Shown here: positions 9,571 through 17,962 of the stretch, one piece after another
Layout of the letters: the number at the start of each line of letters is the position of its first letter
How positions within the stretch are numbered: position 1 is the stretch's first letter
Origin: Saccharopolyspora erythraea NRRL 2338
GTDB taxonomy: Bacteria; Actinomycetota; Actinomycetes; Mycobacteriales; Pseudonocardiaceae
DNA length: 64,000 nucleotides
Direction: 5' to 3'
NCBI RefSeq assembly: GCF_000062885.1
Contig: NC_009142.1
Location: 1,849,584-1,913,583 of the forward strand
Program-made: the position numbers and the translations under genes
The notes under the pieces: generated by a model
The model's input: the letters and a program-made list of their open reading frames with translations, nothing else
Databases searched by the model: none
What the model was told of the DNA's origin: nothing

Positions 9571-10935
9571 GTGGCACCACCGACGCCCGGGGAGCAGTCC
9601 CCCGCACCTGACGAGTCTGCTGTGGACAGTGCACAGCAGACCCCTGGCGTGCGGGTCGACTGGGACGGGCTGGCCGGGCCGCTGCGTTCCCGGCTGGCCG
9701 AGCTGGCCGCGGACGCGCTGGGGGAGATGCGCGCGGCCGACGTGCCCGCCCAGCTGCGCCCTGTGGTTCGCTTCGCGCCCGCCAAGCGCGCCAAGCTCGG
9801 CCAGGCGGCGCTGATCGCCGCGCTGCGCGACTCGGCGGTCTTCCGGACCGCGGTCGTCGACTGGTGCCGGGGCGAGCGGCCCGAAGCGCTGAGCCTCACC
9901 GACGACGACCCGGTCGTCGTCGCGGCCGCCGCCGTCCTGCAGGAGTCCCCGGTCGCCGCGCACTACGTCGAGCTCGTCGCGCTGCGCACCGAGCAGGGTC
10001 AGCTCCGCGGAGAGCGCGACTCCGCGGCGACGCGGGCGGAGAAGCTCGCCGCCGAGGCCGAGCGGCTGCGGGCGGAGCTGGCCGAGGCGAAGGTGGCCGT
10101 GGAGCGCGCGTGCGGGCAGAACAGCGCGGAGGCCGACCGGCTCCGCAAGCGCCTGCGGGAACAGGGCGTGCGGTTGAAGGAGGCCAAGGACGACGCCGAG
10201 GCGGCGCGTGCCGACCTGGAACGGGTGCGCGAGGACGCCGACGCGGCGATCGCCGAGATCGCCGCCGAGCGCGACCGCGAGCTGGCCCGCGCCAGGGAGG
10301 AGCGGTTGCGCGCCGACCGAGCGGCGGCCGACGCCGAGACCGCGCGCCATTCGGCGCGGGAGGCGCGCCAGGGCGACGAGGTGCGGCTGGCGTTGCTGCT
10401 GGAGACGCTGGACGGCGCGCTCGGCGGGCTGCGCAGGGAGCTCGGCGCGACCGGCAGCGGGCCGCGTCCGGCCGACGTCGTGCAGCGAGTGCGGTCGCAC
10501 TCCGGTGCCACCGGCCAGGTGCAGGACGTGGCTGCGCTGGACCGGTTGCTGGCGCTGCCGGCGGTGCACCTGATCGTCGACGGCTACAACGTCACCAAGA
10601 CCGGCTACCCCGAGCTGCCGCTGGCCGACCAGCGCGACCGGCTCGCGCACCAGCTCGCGGCGCTGGCCGCGCGCACCGGCGCCGAGGTCACGCTGGTCTT
10701 CGACGGTGCCGACGTGCTCGCGGTGCCCGCGGCCGGGCCGCGCGGGGTGCGGGTGCTGTTCAGCGAACCCGGTGTGCAGGCCGACGACGTGATCCGCGAT
10801 CTCGTCGCGGCCGAGCCGCAGGGCAGGCAGCTCGTGGTGGCGACGTCGGACCGCGCGGTCGTCGAGTCGGTGCGCCGTCGCGGTGCTTACGCGGTGCCGT
10901 CGGCGATCCTGCTGTCCCGGCTCCACCGCGTCTGA
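9571..10935 (+). CDS. NYN-domain (YacP-like) putative ribonuclease with long coiled coil
   Basis: About 454 residues: a globular N-terminal region (1-110), a long Ala/Glu/Arg-rich coiled coil (about 140-270), and a C-terminal NYN/PIN-like domain. The nuclease domain shows IVDGYNV, LVFDGADV, QADDVIRD and VVATSDRAVV, which place the conserved acidic metal-binding residues of the YacP/NYN fold. Relatives are RNA-processing nucleases, but the target here is unknown. GTG 9571 is preferred over GTG 9565 because a TAGCCT -10 box at 9559-9564 would start transcription at about 9571. It is transcribed away from the exonuclease gene. Confidence 0.85.
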   Translation: MAPPTPGEQSPAPDESAVDSAQQTPGVRVDWDGLAGPLRSRLAELAADALGEMRAADVPAQLRPVVRFAPAKRAKLGQAALIAALRDSAVFRTAVVDWCRGERPEALSLTDDDPVVVAAAAVLQESPVAAHYVELVALRTEQGQLRGERDSAATRAEKLAAEAERLRAELAEAKVAVERACGQNSAEADRLRKRLREQGVRLKEAKDDAEAARADLERVREDADAAIAEIAAERDRELARAREERLRADRAAADAETARHSAREARQGDEVRLALLLETLDGALGGLRRELGATGSGPRPADVVQRVRSHSGATGQVQDVAALDRLLALPAVHLIVDGYNVTKTGYPELPLADQRDRLAHQLAALAARTGAEVTLVFDGADVLAVPAAGPRGVRVLFSEPGVQADDVIRDLVAAEPQGRQLVVATSDRAVVESVRRRGAYAVPSAILLSRLHRV

Positions 10936-11262
10936 CCAGCCGGGTTCCGGTGCCGGCGCTGGGAGTCCGGACGCGGAGCCGGTGTCTCCGCCGCGGCCAG
11001 GGGGATTTCGCCGAACAGCCCGTTCGGCGCGGGGTCCGGGCAGGCGGGTGGTCACGGGCTCGCGGTTCGGCGCCGGATCGCTACCGCTGGGCGAGTGGCC
11101 GATCTCATAGGCCGGTGACAGCACGGGAAGCCCGCTCCCGCAAGCGTTGGCAGCGCAATCACAAGGCCAGGTAGAAGCCCCGCTGGTAACGCTACCGTGA
11201 GCACACGAATCTCCTCCGTTAGATACCTTGCGCTCTGGTTCACATATTTGTGGCCCCACTTC

Positions 11263-11291
11263 TGGACGGGGCGGCTCACCTTTCGTAACCT
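11263..11291 (+). promoter_or_regulatory. candidate promoter for the riboswitch/RipC transcript
   Basis: TGGACG (11263-11268) and TAACCT (11286-11291) are separated by 17 bp, which would start transcription near 11298, about 45 bases before the riboswitch core. The rest of the 10936-11262 interval holds no convincing gene; a short dyad CACATATTTGTG lies at about 11241-11252. Confidence 0.35.
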
Positions 11292-11342
11292 AACCGGGAC
11301 TTCGCGGCGATCAGCTTCCCAGACCGGGCGGCTCCGCGGGTC

Positions 11343-11476
11343 GCCGCCGAATCGGCTTTGTCGGGGAGCCGAGCCGGGGAACCAACCCGTGGGGTGAATC
11401 CGGTCCGGGTGTGCGGAGCATGCCCGCTGGTAGGGCAGCTTCGAGCCCGAACCCGTCAGCTCACCCGGCAGGCGGT
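11343..11476 (+). ncRNA. ydaO-yuaA (cyclic di-AMP) riboswitch
   Basis: The RNA has the conserved blocks of the ydaO aptamer in order: CCGAATCGG, CGGGGAACCAA (11375-11385), GGGGTGAATC (11391-11400), GTAGGGCAGCTTCGAGCCCGA (about 11430-11450), CCCGTCAGCTCACCCGG and AGGCGG. An outer P1 helix can form between GCCGCC (11343-11348) and GGCGGT (11471-11476). Known ydaO elements in actinobacteria control cell-wall hydrolase genes and turn expression off when c-di-AMP is bound. Here the element ends about 10 bases before the ribosome-binding site of an NlpC/P60 hydrolase gene. Confidence 0.88.
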
Positions 11477-11495
11477 CGGAGCAGACGAAGGAGCA

Positions 11496-12551
11496 GTGCG
11501 CGACGTGGCGTCGCACCGACTGAAGCGCTCATTGCGCGGAGCACTCACCGCAACCGCGGTCGCGGCTGCCGTTGGCATGTCGACCGCGCCGGCGATGGCG
11601 GACCCCCCGCTTCCCGACAACGCATCGGACGCCGCAAAGCAGGTTCGTGAGCTCACGCACCAGGCAGAGCGGCTGACCGAGGAGAAGAAGAAGGCAGAAG
11701 AGGACCACGAGGCCAAGAAGGCCGAGCTCGGCCGCGCCAACGCCGAGGCGGCCCAGGCCGAGCAGGTCGCGAACCAGGCGCGGGCGGAGGAAGAGCGCTT
11801 CCGCGGCCAGGTCGACCGGCTCACCAACGCCTCCTACCAGGGCGCCCGGCTGAACAAGCTCTCCGCGCTGCTGGTCAGCGAGTCCCCGGACGACTTCCTG
11901 GACCGCGCGTCGGCGTTGGACGTGCTGGCCAAGGACAACAACGACGCGGTGAAGCGGCTTTCCGCCGCCGTCGACCAGGCCGAGGCCGCGGAGTCGCGGG
12001 CGCACGACGCCCGCAACCGCGCCGTGCAGGCCGAGGTCGACGCCGGCCGTCTCGCGGGCGACCTCGCCCGCAAGGAGACGGAGATGCGGTCCGCGATCGA
12101 CAAGGCCGAGCAGCGCTACAACCAGCTCAGCGGCGAGGACCAGGAGTCGCTCAAGGGCGACGGCGAGACCAGCTACAACGGCCCGATCGACGGTGCGGGC
12201 GCGGCCGCCGCCGCGGTGCGCGCGGCGCTGAGCAAGACCGGTTCGCCCTACGTCTACGGCGCCAAGGGACCGAGCAACTTCGACTGCTCGGGCCTGATGC
12301 AGTGGGCTTACAAGCAGGCCGGCGTCAGCATCGGCGGCAGCACCGGTACCCAGAAGACCGAGGGCCGCTCCGTGTCGGCCAGCGATCTCAGGGCCGGCGA
12401 CCTGATCTTCTACTACGACAGCCAGAGCCACGTGTCGATGTACATCGGCAACGGCAAGGCGGTGCACGCGCCCACCACGGGCGACGTGGTGAAGGTCGCC
12501 GACTACAAGAGCATCGGGGACGTCAACGGCATCCGCCGCGTCGTCGGCTGA
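11496..12551 (+). CDS. ripC: secreted NlpC/P60 peptidoglycan endopeptidase, RipC-like
   Basis: A 351-residue exported hydrolase that should cut peptide stems of peptidoglycan during growth or division. It has a signal peptide (residues 1 to about 34, cleavage after AMA), a long coiled coil (about 45-215, the FtsX/FtsE-interacting type of region in relatives) and a C-terminal NlpC/P60 domain. The catalytic set is Cys264 in DCSGLMQW, His312 in QSHVSM and His324 in VHAP. GTG 11496 is chosen because GAAGGAG lies three bases upstream and the signal peptide then has a normal length. It is controlled by the upstream ydaO riboswitch and followed by a strong terminator. It corresponds by position to M. 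tuberculosis Rv2190c. Confidence 0.92.
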   Translation: MRDVASHRLKRSLRGALTATAVAAAVGMSTAPAMADPPLPDNASDAAKQVRELTHQAERLTEEKKKAEEDHEAKKAELGRANAEAAQAEQVANQARAEEERFRGQVDRLTNASYQGARLNKLSALLVSESPDDFLDRASALDVLAKDNNDAVKRLSAAVDQAEAAESRAHDARNRAVQAEVDAGRLAGDLARKETEMRSAIDKAEQRYNQLSGEDQESLKGDGETSYNGPIDGAGAAAAAVRAALSKTGSPYVYGAKGPSNFDCSGLMQWAYKQAGVSIGGSTGTQKTEGRSVSASDLRAGDLIFYYDSQSHVSMYIGNGKAVHAPTTGDVVKVADYKSIGDVNGIRRVVG

Positions 12552-12571
12552 CGACCGCAGTTCCATCGGGA

Positions 12572-12594
12572 GGGACCGGCATCGTGCCGGTCCC
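12572..12594 (+). terminator. intrinsic terminator after the NlpC/P60 gene
   Basis: A perfect 10-bp stem GGGACCGGCA / TGCCGGTCCC with a TCG loop is followed by TTTCGT, 20 bp after the stop codon. Confidence 0.85.
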
Positions 12595-12679
12595 TTTCGT
12601 GTGACAGGGGGTTCCGCGGCCTGCGATACCGGGTGATCGCGGCGGGCTGCGGCCCCCGCCCCGGCCTACGATCCGCGCT

Positions 12680-13996
12680 GTGCCAGGCCATGGGACGTTG
12701 CGCGGGTGGGTGGCCGCGGCCGCAGCCGCCGCGGTCGTCTCCGGCCTGTCGGTGCTCGCGCTGCCCGGTGACGGCAGTCCGCCGCGCCCCGGGCCGGAAC
12801 GCCTGGCCGGACGGCCGCCGAAGGCTCCCGCGGACTCCCGCACCGCCGCGGTGAGCGCACTGCTGGAGGAGCGCGCCGCCGCTCTGCGGGCGCGTGACGA
12901 GCTCGCGTTCCTGTCCTCAGTGGACCCCAAGGCGCCGACCGACTTCCACGACCGCCAGCGGGCGCTGTTCCACAACCTCGCCGACGTGCCGCTGGCCCGC
13001 TGGTCCTACCACCTCGACGCCGCCGACGTGCTGCCGTCGGCGCCTCTGCCGCCGGTTCCCGGCGACGAGGTCTGGGCGCCCCGGGTGAGCCTGGAATACG
13101 CGCTGCAAGCCGTCGACACCGTGCCGACCCGCCGCACGATGGGCTACCTGTTCGTCCGCCGCGGCGACTCCTGGTACCTGACCTCCGACGACGCGCTGGA
13201 AACCCGCGGTCGCACGACCTGGCGCGGTCCCTGGGACTTCGCGCCGTGCCGCACCGCGACCACCGCGGCCGGACTGGTCGTCGGCCACGACGACAACCGC
13301 GAGCTGGTCGAGCGGGTGGCCGGCATGCTCGACGAGTCGGCCGACCGGGTCAGCCGGGTCTGGGGCACCGACTGGGCGCGGCGGGTCGCGGTGCTGCTGC
13401 CCAGCACCGGCGACGAGCTGCGGTCGCTGGTCGGCGCCGAGTTCGCCGTCGACGGCATAGCGGCGGTCGCCGTGGCCGACGGCGTGGACACCTCGGCCCG
13501 GCGCGTGGAAGGGCCGCGCATCGTGCTCAACCCGATGACCGCCGCCGGGCTCTCCGACACCGCGCTGGGTGTGGTGCTGCGGCACGAGATCACCCACGTC
13601 GCCGCCCGCGCCGACACCGCCGACGGCGCGCCGATGTGGATGCTCGAGGGGTTCGCCGACTACGTCGGCTACCGCGACAGCGGGATCGCGCCGGAGCACG
13701 TGGCGCCGGAGCTGGCGCGGCAGGTCCGCGGTGGAGGGCCGCCCGCCGACCTGCCGTCGGACCGGGACTTCCACCTGGCGGGGCGGCGGCTGGACCTGGC
13801 CTACCAGCAGGCGTGGTCGGTCGTCGGCTACCTGGCGGGCCGGGTGGGGGAGCAGCGGCTGGTGCTGCTCTACCGCCGCGTCGCGGGCTCCAGCTCACCG
13901 GGCGCGGTGGACGTCGCGCTGCGGGAGGTGGCGGGGATGAGCACCGCGCAGCTCCTCGCCGGCTGGCGCGAGCACCTGGTCCGCACCTTCGGTTGA
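12680..13996 (+). CDS. membrane-anchored or secreted HEITH metallopeptidase
   Basis: A 438-residue protein with an N-terminal membrane segment or signal sequence (about 8-29), a Pro-rich spacer and a C-terminal peptidase domain of the MA-like (gluzincin) type. Zinc-site residues are visible as His302-Glu303-Ile-Thr-His306, with a downstream glutamate, Glu323, in MLEGFADYVGY. The middle region (about 50-180) resembles a lipocalin or NTF2-like module but I cannot name it. GTG 12680 lies seven bases after a TACGAT -10 box, suggesting a leaderless mRNA. It is convergent with fadD15. Substrate unknown. Confidence 0.8.
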   Translation: MPGHGTLRGWVAAAAAAAVVSGLSVLALPGDGSPPRPGPERLAGRPPKAPADSRTAAVSALLEERAAALRARDELAFLSSVDPKAPTDFHDRQRALFHNLADVPLARWSYHLDAADVLPSAPLPPVPGDEVWAPRVSLEYALQAVDTVPTRRTMGYLFVRRGDSWYLTSDDALETRGRTTWRGPWDFAPCRTATTAAGLVVGHDDNRELVERVAGMLDESADRVSRVWGTDWARRVAVLLPSTGDELRSLVGAEFAVDGIAAVAVADGVDTSARRVEGPRIVLNPMTAAGLSDTALGVVLRHEITHVAARADTADGAPMWMLEGFADYVGYRDSGIAPEHVAPELARQVRGGGPPADLPSDRDFHLAGRRLDLAYQQAWSVVGYLAGRVGEQRLVLLYRRVAGSSSPGAVDVALREVAGMSTAQLLAGWREHLVRTFG

Positions 13997-14012
13997 GCGA
14001 GGCCGGAGACGA

Positions 14013-14046
14013 CCCGGCCGGTCCGCTCGGGTGCGGACCGGCCGGG
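14013..14046. terminator. bidirectional terminator between peptidase gene and fadD15
   Basis: A perfect 14-bp stem CCCGGCCGGTCCGC / GCGGACCGGCCGGG with a TCGGGT loop sits in the 65-bp gap between convergent genes. There is no U-tract, as is common in high-GC actinobacteria. Confidence 0.8.
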
Positions 14047-14061
14047 ATCGAGATGCGCGCG

Positions 14062-15870
14062 TCAGGCGTAGATCGACTCGATCGTCCGCGCGTGGTTCTC
14101 GGCGACCTTGTTGCGCTTGAGCTTCATGCTCGGCGTGAGCTCGCCGGTGGCCTCGGTGAAGTCCTCCGGCAGGATGCGGAACTGCTTGATCTGCTCGGCC
14201 CGCGAGACCGCCTTGTTGGCCTCGTCGATCGCCTTCTGCACCTCGGCGCGCAGCTCCGGGTCGTCGACCAGCTCGGCGGCGGTGGTGGTCTCCTTGCGCC
14301 CGTGGTTGGCCAGCCACGACGGCAGGAACTCCGGGTCGATGGTGACCAGCGCGCCGATGAACGGCTTCTTGTCACCGACGACCATGCACTGGCTGATCAG
14401 CGGGTGCGCCCGCAGGTGGTCCTCCAGCACCGCCGGTGCCACGTTCTTGCCGCCCGCGGTGACGATGATCTCCTTCTTGCGGCCGGTGATCCGCAGGAAG
14501 CCCTCGTCGTCCAGCGACCCGAGGTCGCCGGTGTGGAACCAGCCGTCCTCCAGCGACTCCTCGGTCGCGGTCGGGTTGTTCCAGTAGCTGCGGAACACCA
14601 CGTCGCCCTTGATCAGGATCTCGCCGTCCTCGGCGATGCGGACGGTGGTGCCCGCGACCGGGCGGCCGACCGTGCCGATCTTGAAGGCGTTCTCGACGTT
14701 GACCGTCGCGGCGGCGGTGGTCTCGGTGAGCCCGTAGCCCTCCAGCACGGCGACGCCGATGCCGCGGTAGAAGTGCGCCAGCCGCTCGCCCAGCGGCGCA
14801 CCGCCGGACACCGCGGCGATGCAGCGACCGCCGAGCGCCGCGCGCAGCTTGCCGTAGACGAGCTTGTCGAAGACCAGGTGCTTGAGCCGCAGGCCGATGC
14901 CCGCCCCGCCGTCGTCGTGGGCCTTGCTGTGGGCCACGGCGGTCTCCTCGGCGAGGTCGAAGATCCGGCCCTTGCCCTCGGCGTGCGCCTTCTGCTTGGC
15001 GGTGTTGTAGACCTTCTCGAACACCCGCGGGACCGCCAGCACGAACGTCGGCCGGAACGAGCCGAGGTCGCTGATCAGGTCCTTGACGTCGCCGGTGTGG
15101 CCGAGCGTGGTCCGGCCGTAGATGCAGCCGATGGCCACCGCGCGGGCCAGCACGTGGGCCAGCGGCAGGAACATCAGCATCGAGTTGCCGGGCTGCATCA
15201 GCTGCGGGAACGCGTGGATCTCGGCGCGCGCCTCGGCCAGCAGGTTGCGGTGGGTCAGCTCGCAGCCCTTCGGGCGACCGGTGGTGCCGGAGGTGTAGAT
15301 CAGCGTCGCGAGCTCGTCGGCGCCGACCTCGCGGCGGCGCTGGTGGGCCTCGCGGTCGTCGATGTCGGAGCCCAGCGCGGTCAGCTCGTCCACCGCGCCC
15401 GCCGCGCCGCCGTCGGTCGGGCCGTCGATCTGCCAAACGTGGCCGACCTCGGAGAGCCGGTCGACCACCGAGTCGACCTCGGCGCGGTGGGCAGCGGTCT
15501 CCAGGACGACGGCCTTGGCACCGGAGTCGGTGAGGATCCATTCGACCTGGTCGGCGGAGGAGGTCTCGTAGATCGGCACGGTCGCGCAGCCCGCGGCCCA
15601 GATGGCGAAGTCCAGCAGCGTCCACTCGTAGCGGGTCTTCGACATCAGCGCGACCCGGTCACCGCGCTGCAGGCCGGCGGCGATCAGGCCCTTGCTGACG
15701 GCCAGCACCTGGGCGGCGAAGTCCGCGGCGGTGACGTCGATCCAGGTGCCGTCCACCCGGCGCCGGAAGCTCACGGTGCCACCGAAACGTTCCGCGTTGG
15801 CCCACACCATGTCGGTGAGGTTCTCGTCGTCTGCCACCGTCGTTGTGGCTGGGACGCTGAACTCTCGCAC
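14062..15870 (-). CDS. fadD15: long-chain fatty-acid--CoA ligase (FadD15-like)
   Basis: A 602-residue AMP-forming acyl-CoA synthetase that activates long fatty acids via an acyl-adenylate. Motifs in order: phosphate-binding YTSGTTGRPKG, GYGLTETTAA, GWFHTGDLG, KKEIIVTAGGKNV, and the C-terminal catalytic Lys in SMKLKRNKV. Length and motifs match bacterial FadD15/FAA1-type ligases, and position matches M. tuberculosis Rv2187. The GTG at 15870 is preceded by GGAGG eight bases upstream, which decides the start. A 12-bp palindrome about 55 bp upstream could be a repressor site. Confidence 0.94.
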   Translation of the reverse strand: MREFSVPATTTVADDENLTDMVWANAERFGGTVSFRRRVDGTWIDVTAADFAAQVLAVSKGLIAAGLQRGDRVALMSKTRYEWTLLDFAIWAAGCATVPIYETSSADQVEWILTDSGAKAVVLETAAHRAEVDSVVDRLSEVGHVWQIDGPTDGGAAGAVDELTALGSDIDDREAHQRRREVGADELATLIYTSGTTGRPKGCELTHRNLLAEARAEIHAFPQLMQPGNSMLMFLPLAHVLARAVAIGCIYGRTTLGHTGDVKDLISDLGSFRPTFVLAVPRVFEKVYNTAKQKAHAEGKGRIFDLAEETAVAHSKAHDDGGAGIGLRLKHLVFDKLVYGKLRAALGGRCIAAVSGGAPLGERLAHFYRGIGVAVLEGYGLTETTAAATVNVENAFKIGTVGRPVAGTTVRIAEDGEILIKGDVVFRSYWNNPTATEESLEDGWFHTGDLGSLDDEGFLRITGRKKEIIVTAGGKNVAPAVLEDHLRAHPLISQCMVVGDKKPFIGALVTIDPEFLPSWLANHGRKETTTAAELVDDPELRAEVQKAIDEANKAVSRAEQIKQFRILPEDFTEATGELTPSMKLKRNKVAENHARTIESIYA

Positions 15871-15924
15871 GTCGAAACCTCCGAAAACACGCCTTTGGTC
15901 GGGGCACAACCTAACGCCGATAGT

Positions 15925-15936
15925 TACCGAGCGGTA
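15925..15936. promoter_or_regulatory. TACCGAGCGGTA palindrome upstream of fadD15
   Basis: A perfect dyad TACCG-AG-CGGTA in the 312-bp region between fadD15 and the divergent SRPBCC gene. It resembles short TetR-family operators. The rest of this interval contains no evident gene. Confidence 0.4.
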
Positions 15937-16182
15937 GTCCCGGTTTCGCCACCCCCGGCGCATGGTGGGGGTCGTTGATCCTTCCGGAAGCTTGCCACGC
16001 GGCAGCCCAGGTCGCTGGCGTTGCGTGGGCACCGTCACCGCACCGATGGGGCAGGTGAGCCCCTCGCCGCCGCGCCCCGGTCGGCGCGGCTCGCATCCGC
16101 GCCGTCGCACCCGCTGCCGTCCCGCCGGCTCACCCGGCGGGACGGCGTCCGCACGCGCCGGGCGGGATGGCAGGCTGTGGGC

Positions 16183-16575
16183 ATGCCCGCGATCGACGTC
16201 TCCGACGAGGTCTTCATCGCCGCCACGCCGGGCGCGGTCGCCGAGCGCTTCGCCGACCCGGCGCAGCACCGGCGCTACTGGCCCGACCTGGTGCTGCGCG
16301 TCGACGAGGCCAGGGGCGCCAAGGGCGTGCGCTGGAGCGTCGCGGGCCCGCTGACCGGCACGATGGAGGTGTGGCTCGAGCCGGTGCTCGACGGCACGGT
16401 GCTGCACTACTTCCTGCGCGCCGACCTGCCCGCGGGTGTCCGCCGGTCGGCCGCCGCCGAGGCCCGGCGCCGCCGGCTGGCGGCCCGCGCGGTGGCGTTC
16501 GCGCTGAAGGATCAGCTCGAATCGGGTCGTGCGCCGGGCTGCCCGCCGGCGCTAGTTTCGGATCAGGTGCACTGA
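16183..16575 (+). CDS. SRPBCC-fold (polyketide cyclase/dehydrase-like) protein
   Basis: A 130-residue START/SRPBCC-like protein with the expected opening pattern (VFIAATPGAVAERFADPAQH) and the two-residue motif WP followed by beta strands, ending in a helix that closes the ligand pocket. The fold binds hydrophobic ligands and carries no fixed catalytic residues. ATG 16183 lies six bases after CAGGCT, a likely -10 box, so the message may be leaderless. It opens a plus-strand run of lipid/nucleotide-related genes, with 25 bp before the metallophosphoesterase. Confidence 0.8.
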   Translation: MPAIDVSDEVFIAATPGAVAERFADPAQHRRYWPDLVLRVDEARGAKGVRWSVAGPLTGTMEVWLEPVLDGTVLHYFLRADLPAGVRRSAAAEARRRRLAARAVAFALKDQLESGRAPGCPPALVSDQVH

Positions 16576-16600
16576 GCAGGCGCTGCGGAATGGAGTTGGG

Positions 16601-17389
16601 TTGCGCGTCCACGTGGTCTCCGACGTCCACGGCAACGTGGAGGATCTCAAGCGCGCGGGCGACGGCGCGGACGCGCTGGTCGTGCTCGGCGACCTGATCG
16701 ACTTCGTCGACTACCACGACCACGACAAGGGCATCCTCGGCGCGGTCTTCGGGCCCGAGAAGGTCGCGCGCTTCGCCGAGCTGCGCCGCGGCCACCGCGG
16801 CAAGGAGATCTCGGCCTACGCGCGGTCGCTGTGGGAGAGCCTGTCCGACCCGGCCAAGGTCGTCGAGGACGCCGTCCGCGACCAGTACTCCGAGCTGTTC
16901 GGCGCGATGACCGCGCCCACCTACGCCACTCCCGGCAACGTCGACGCCCCGCGGCTGTGGCCGGAGTTCGAGCGCGAGGGCATCCACGTCCTCGACGGCC
17001 GGAGCGCGCTGATCGGGGGCCTGCGATTCGGCTTCATCGGCGGCACCCTGCTGCCCGAGGGCGCGGTGCTGCGCAAGCACGCCCCGTGGGTGCCCTACCT
17101 GCGGCCGGAGCAGGAGTACGACGACGCGCTCGCCGCCCTGGATCCGGTGGACGTGCTGTGCAGCCACCTGCCGCCCGCCGTCCCGGAGCTGCTCTACGAC
17201 GTCGTGGCCAGGCGTCCCGAGCACGGTTCGGCGGCGCTGCTGCGCCGCATCCGCACCGACACCCCGCGCTGGTCGCTGTTCGGGCACGTGCACCAGCCGC
17301 TGGCGCAGCGGGTCCGCATCGGGCGCACCGAATGCGTCAACGTCGGGCACTTCAAGCGAACCGGGCGACCGTACGTGCTGGAGTGGTGA
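16601..17389 (+). CDS. metallophosphoesterase
   Basis: A 262-residue calcineurin-like phosphoesterase. Metal-site motifs are SDVHGN (Asp8, His10, Asn12), GDLIDF (about 30), GNVD (the GNHE position), SHLPP and the C-terminal GHVHQP. These supply the Asp/His/Asn ligands of a dimetal centre. It probably hydrolyses a phosphomonoester or diester; the substrate is unknown. The TTG start at 16601 is required to include the first strand RVHVVSDVHG and has GGAG upstream. It sits between two SRPBCC genes. Confidence 0.85.
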   Translation: MRVHVVSDVHGNVEDLKRAGDGADALVVLGDLIDFVDYHDHDKGILGAVFGPEKVARFAELRRGHRGKEISAYARSLWESLSDPAKVVEDAVRDQYSELFGAMTAPTYATPGNVDAPRLWPEFEREGIHVLDGRSALIGGLRFGFIGGTLLPEGAVLRKHAPWVPYLRPEQEYDDALAALDPVDVLCSHLPPAVPELLYDVVARRPEHGSAALLRRIRTDTPRWSLFGHVHQPLAQRVRIGRTECVNVGHFKRTGRPYVLEW

Positions 17390-17499
17390 CCCGCGCCGCC
17401 CCCGTCGCGGCGATCCCGGGACCCACTTCCGCGCGTGTGCGCCGGTGCCACGACGCGCGTCACGCGACGTGGCGCGTCGCGCCCTGTAACCTGCGGTGC

Positions 17500-17943
17500 A
17501 TGGTCGATCAGTCCACCCAGTCCATCGTGATCGAAGCTCCCGCCGCGGAGATCATGGCGGTGATCTCCGATTTCGCCGCGTACCCCGAATGGGCGGCGGC
17601 GGTCAAGGAAACCGAGGTGCTGTCGACCACCACGGGCGGGCGCGCCGAGAAGGTCCGGTTCGTGCTGGACGCCGGTGTGGTCAAGGACACCTACGTCAAC
17701 GTCTACGACTGGGCCGAAGACGGGTTATCGGTGAGCTGGACCCTCTCCGAGGGGCAGGTGCAGAAGGCGCAGCGCGGCAGCTACCGGCTGGACCCGCAGG
17801 GCGACTCCCGCACCGAGGTGACCTACAGCCTTGCCGTGGACCTGGCGATCCCGATGATCGGCATGTTCAAGCGCAAGGCGGAGAAGATGATCATGGACAC
17901 GGCGCTGAAGGAGCTCAAGCGCCGCGTCGAGACCTCCCGCTGA
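17500..17943 (+). CDS. SRPBCC-fold protein (Rv2185c-like)
   Basis: A 147-residue START/SRPBCC domain: strand 1 QSIVIEAPAAEIM, the YPEWAAAVKE motif, a central antiparallel sheet and a long C-terminal helix with KRKAEKM. By position and family it matches M. tuberculosis Rv2185c, a lipid-binding-type protein next to the ArsA-like gene. ATG 17500 lies seven bases after TAACCT, suggesting a leaderless transcript that begins the run continuing into the ATPase 19 bp downstream. Ligand unknown. Confidence 0.85.
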   Translation: MVDQSTQSIVIEAPAAEIMAVISDFAAYPEWAAAVKETEVLSTTTGGRAEKVRFVLDAGVVKDTYVNVYDWAEDGLSVSWTLSEGQVQKAQRGSYRLDPQGDSRTEVTYSLAVDLAIPMIGMFKRKAEKMIMDTALKELKRRVETSR

Positions 17944-17962
17944 CGCACCGGAAGACGGCCCT

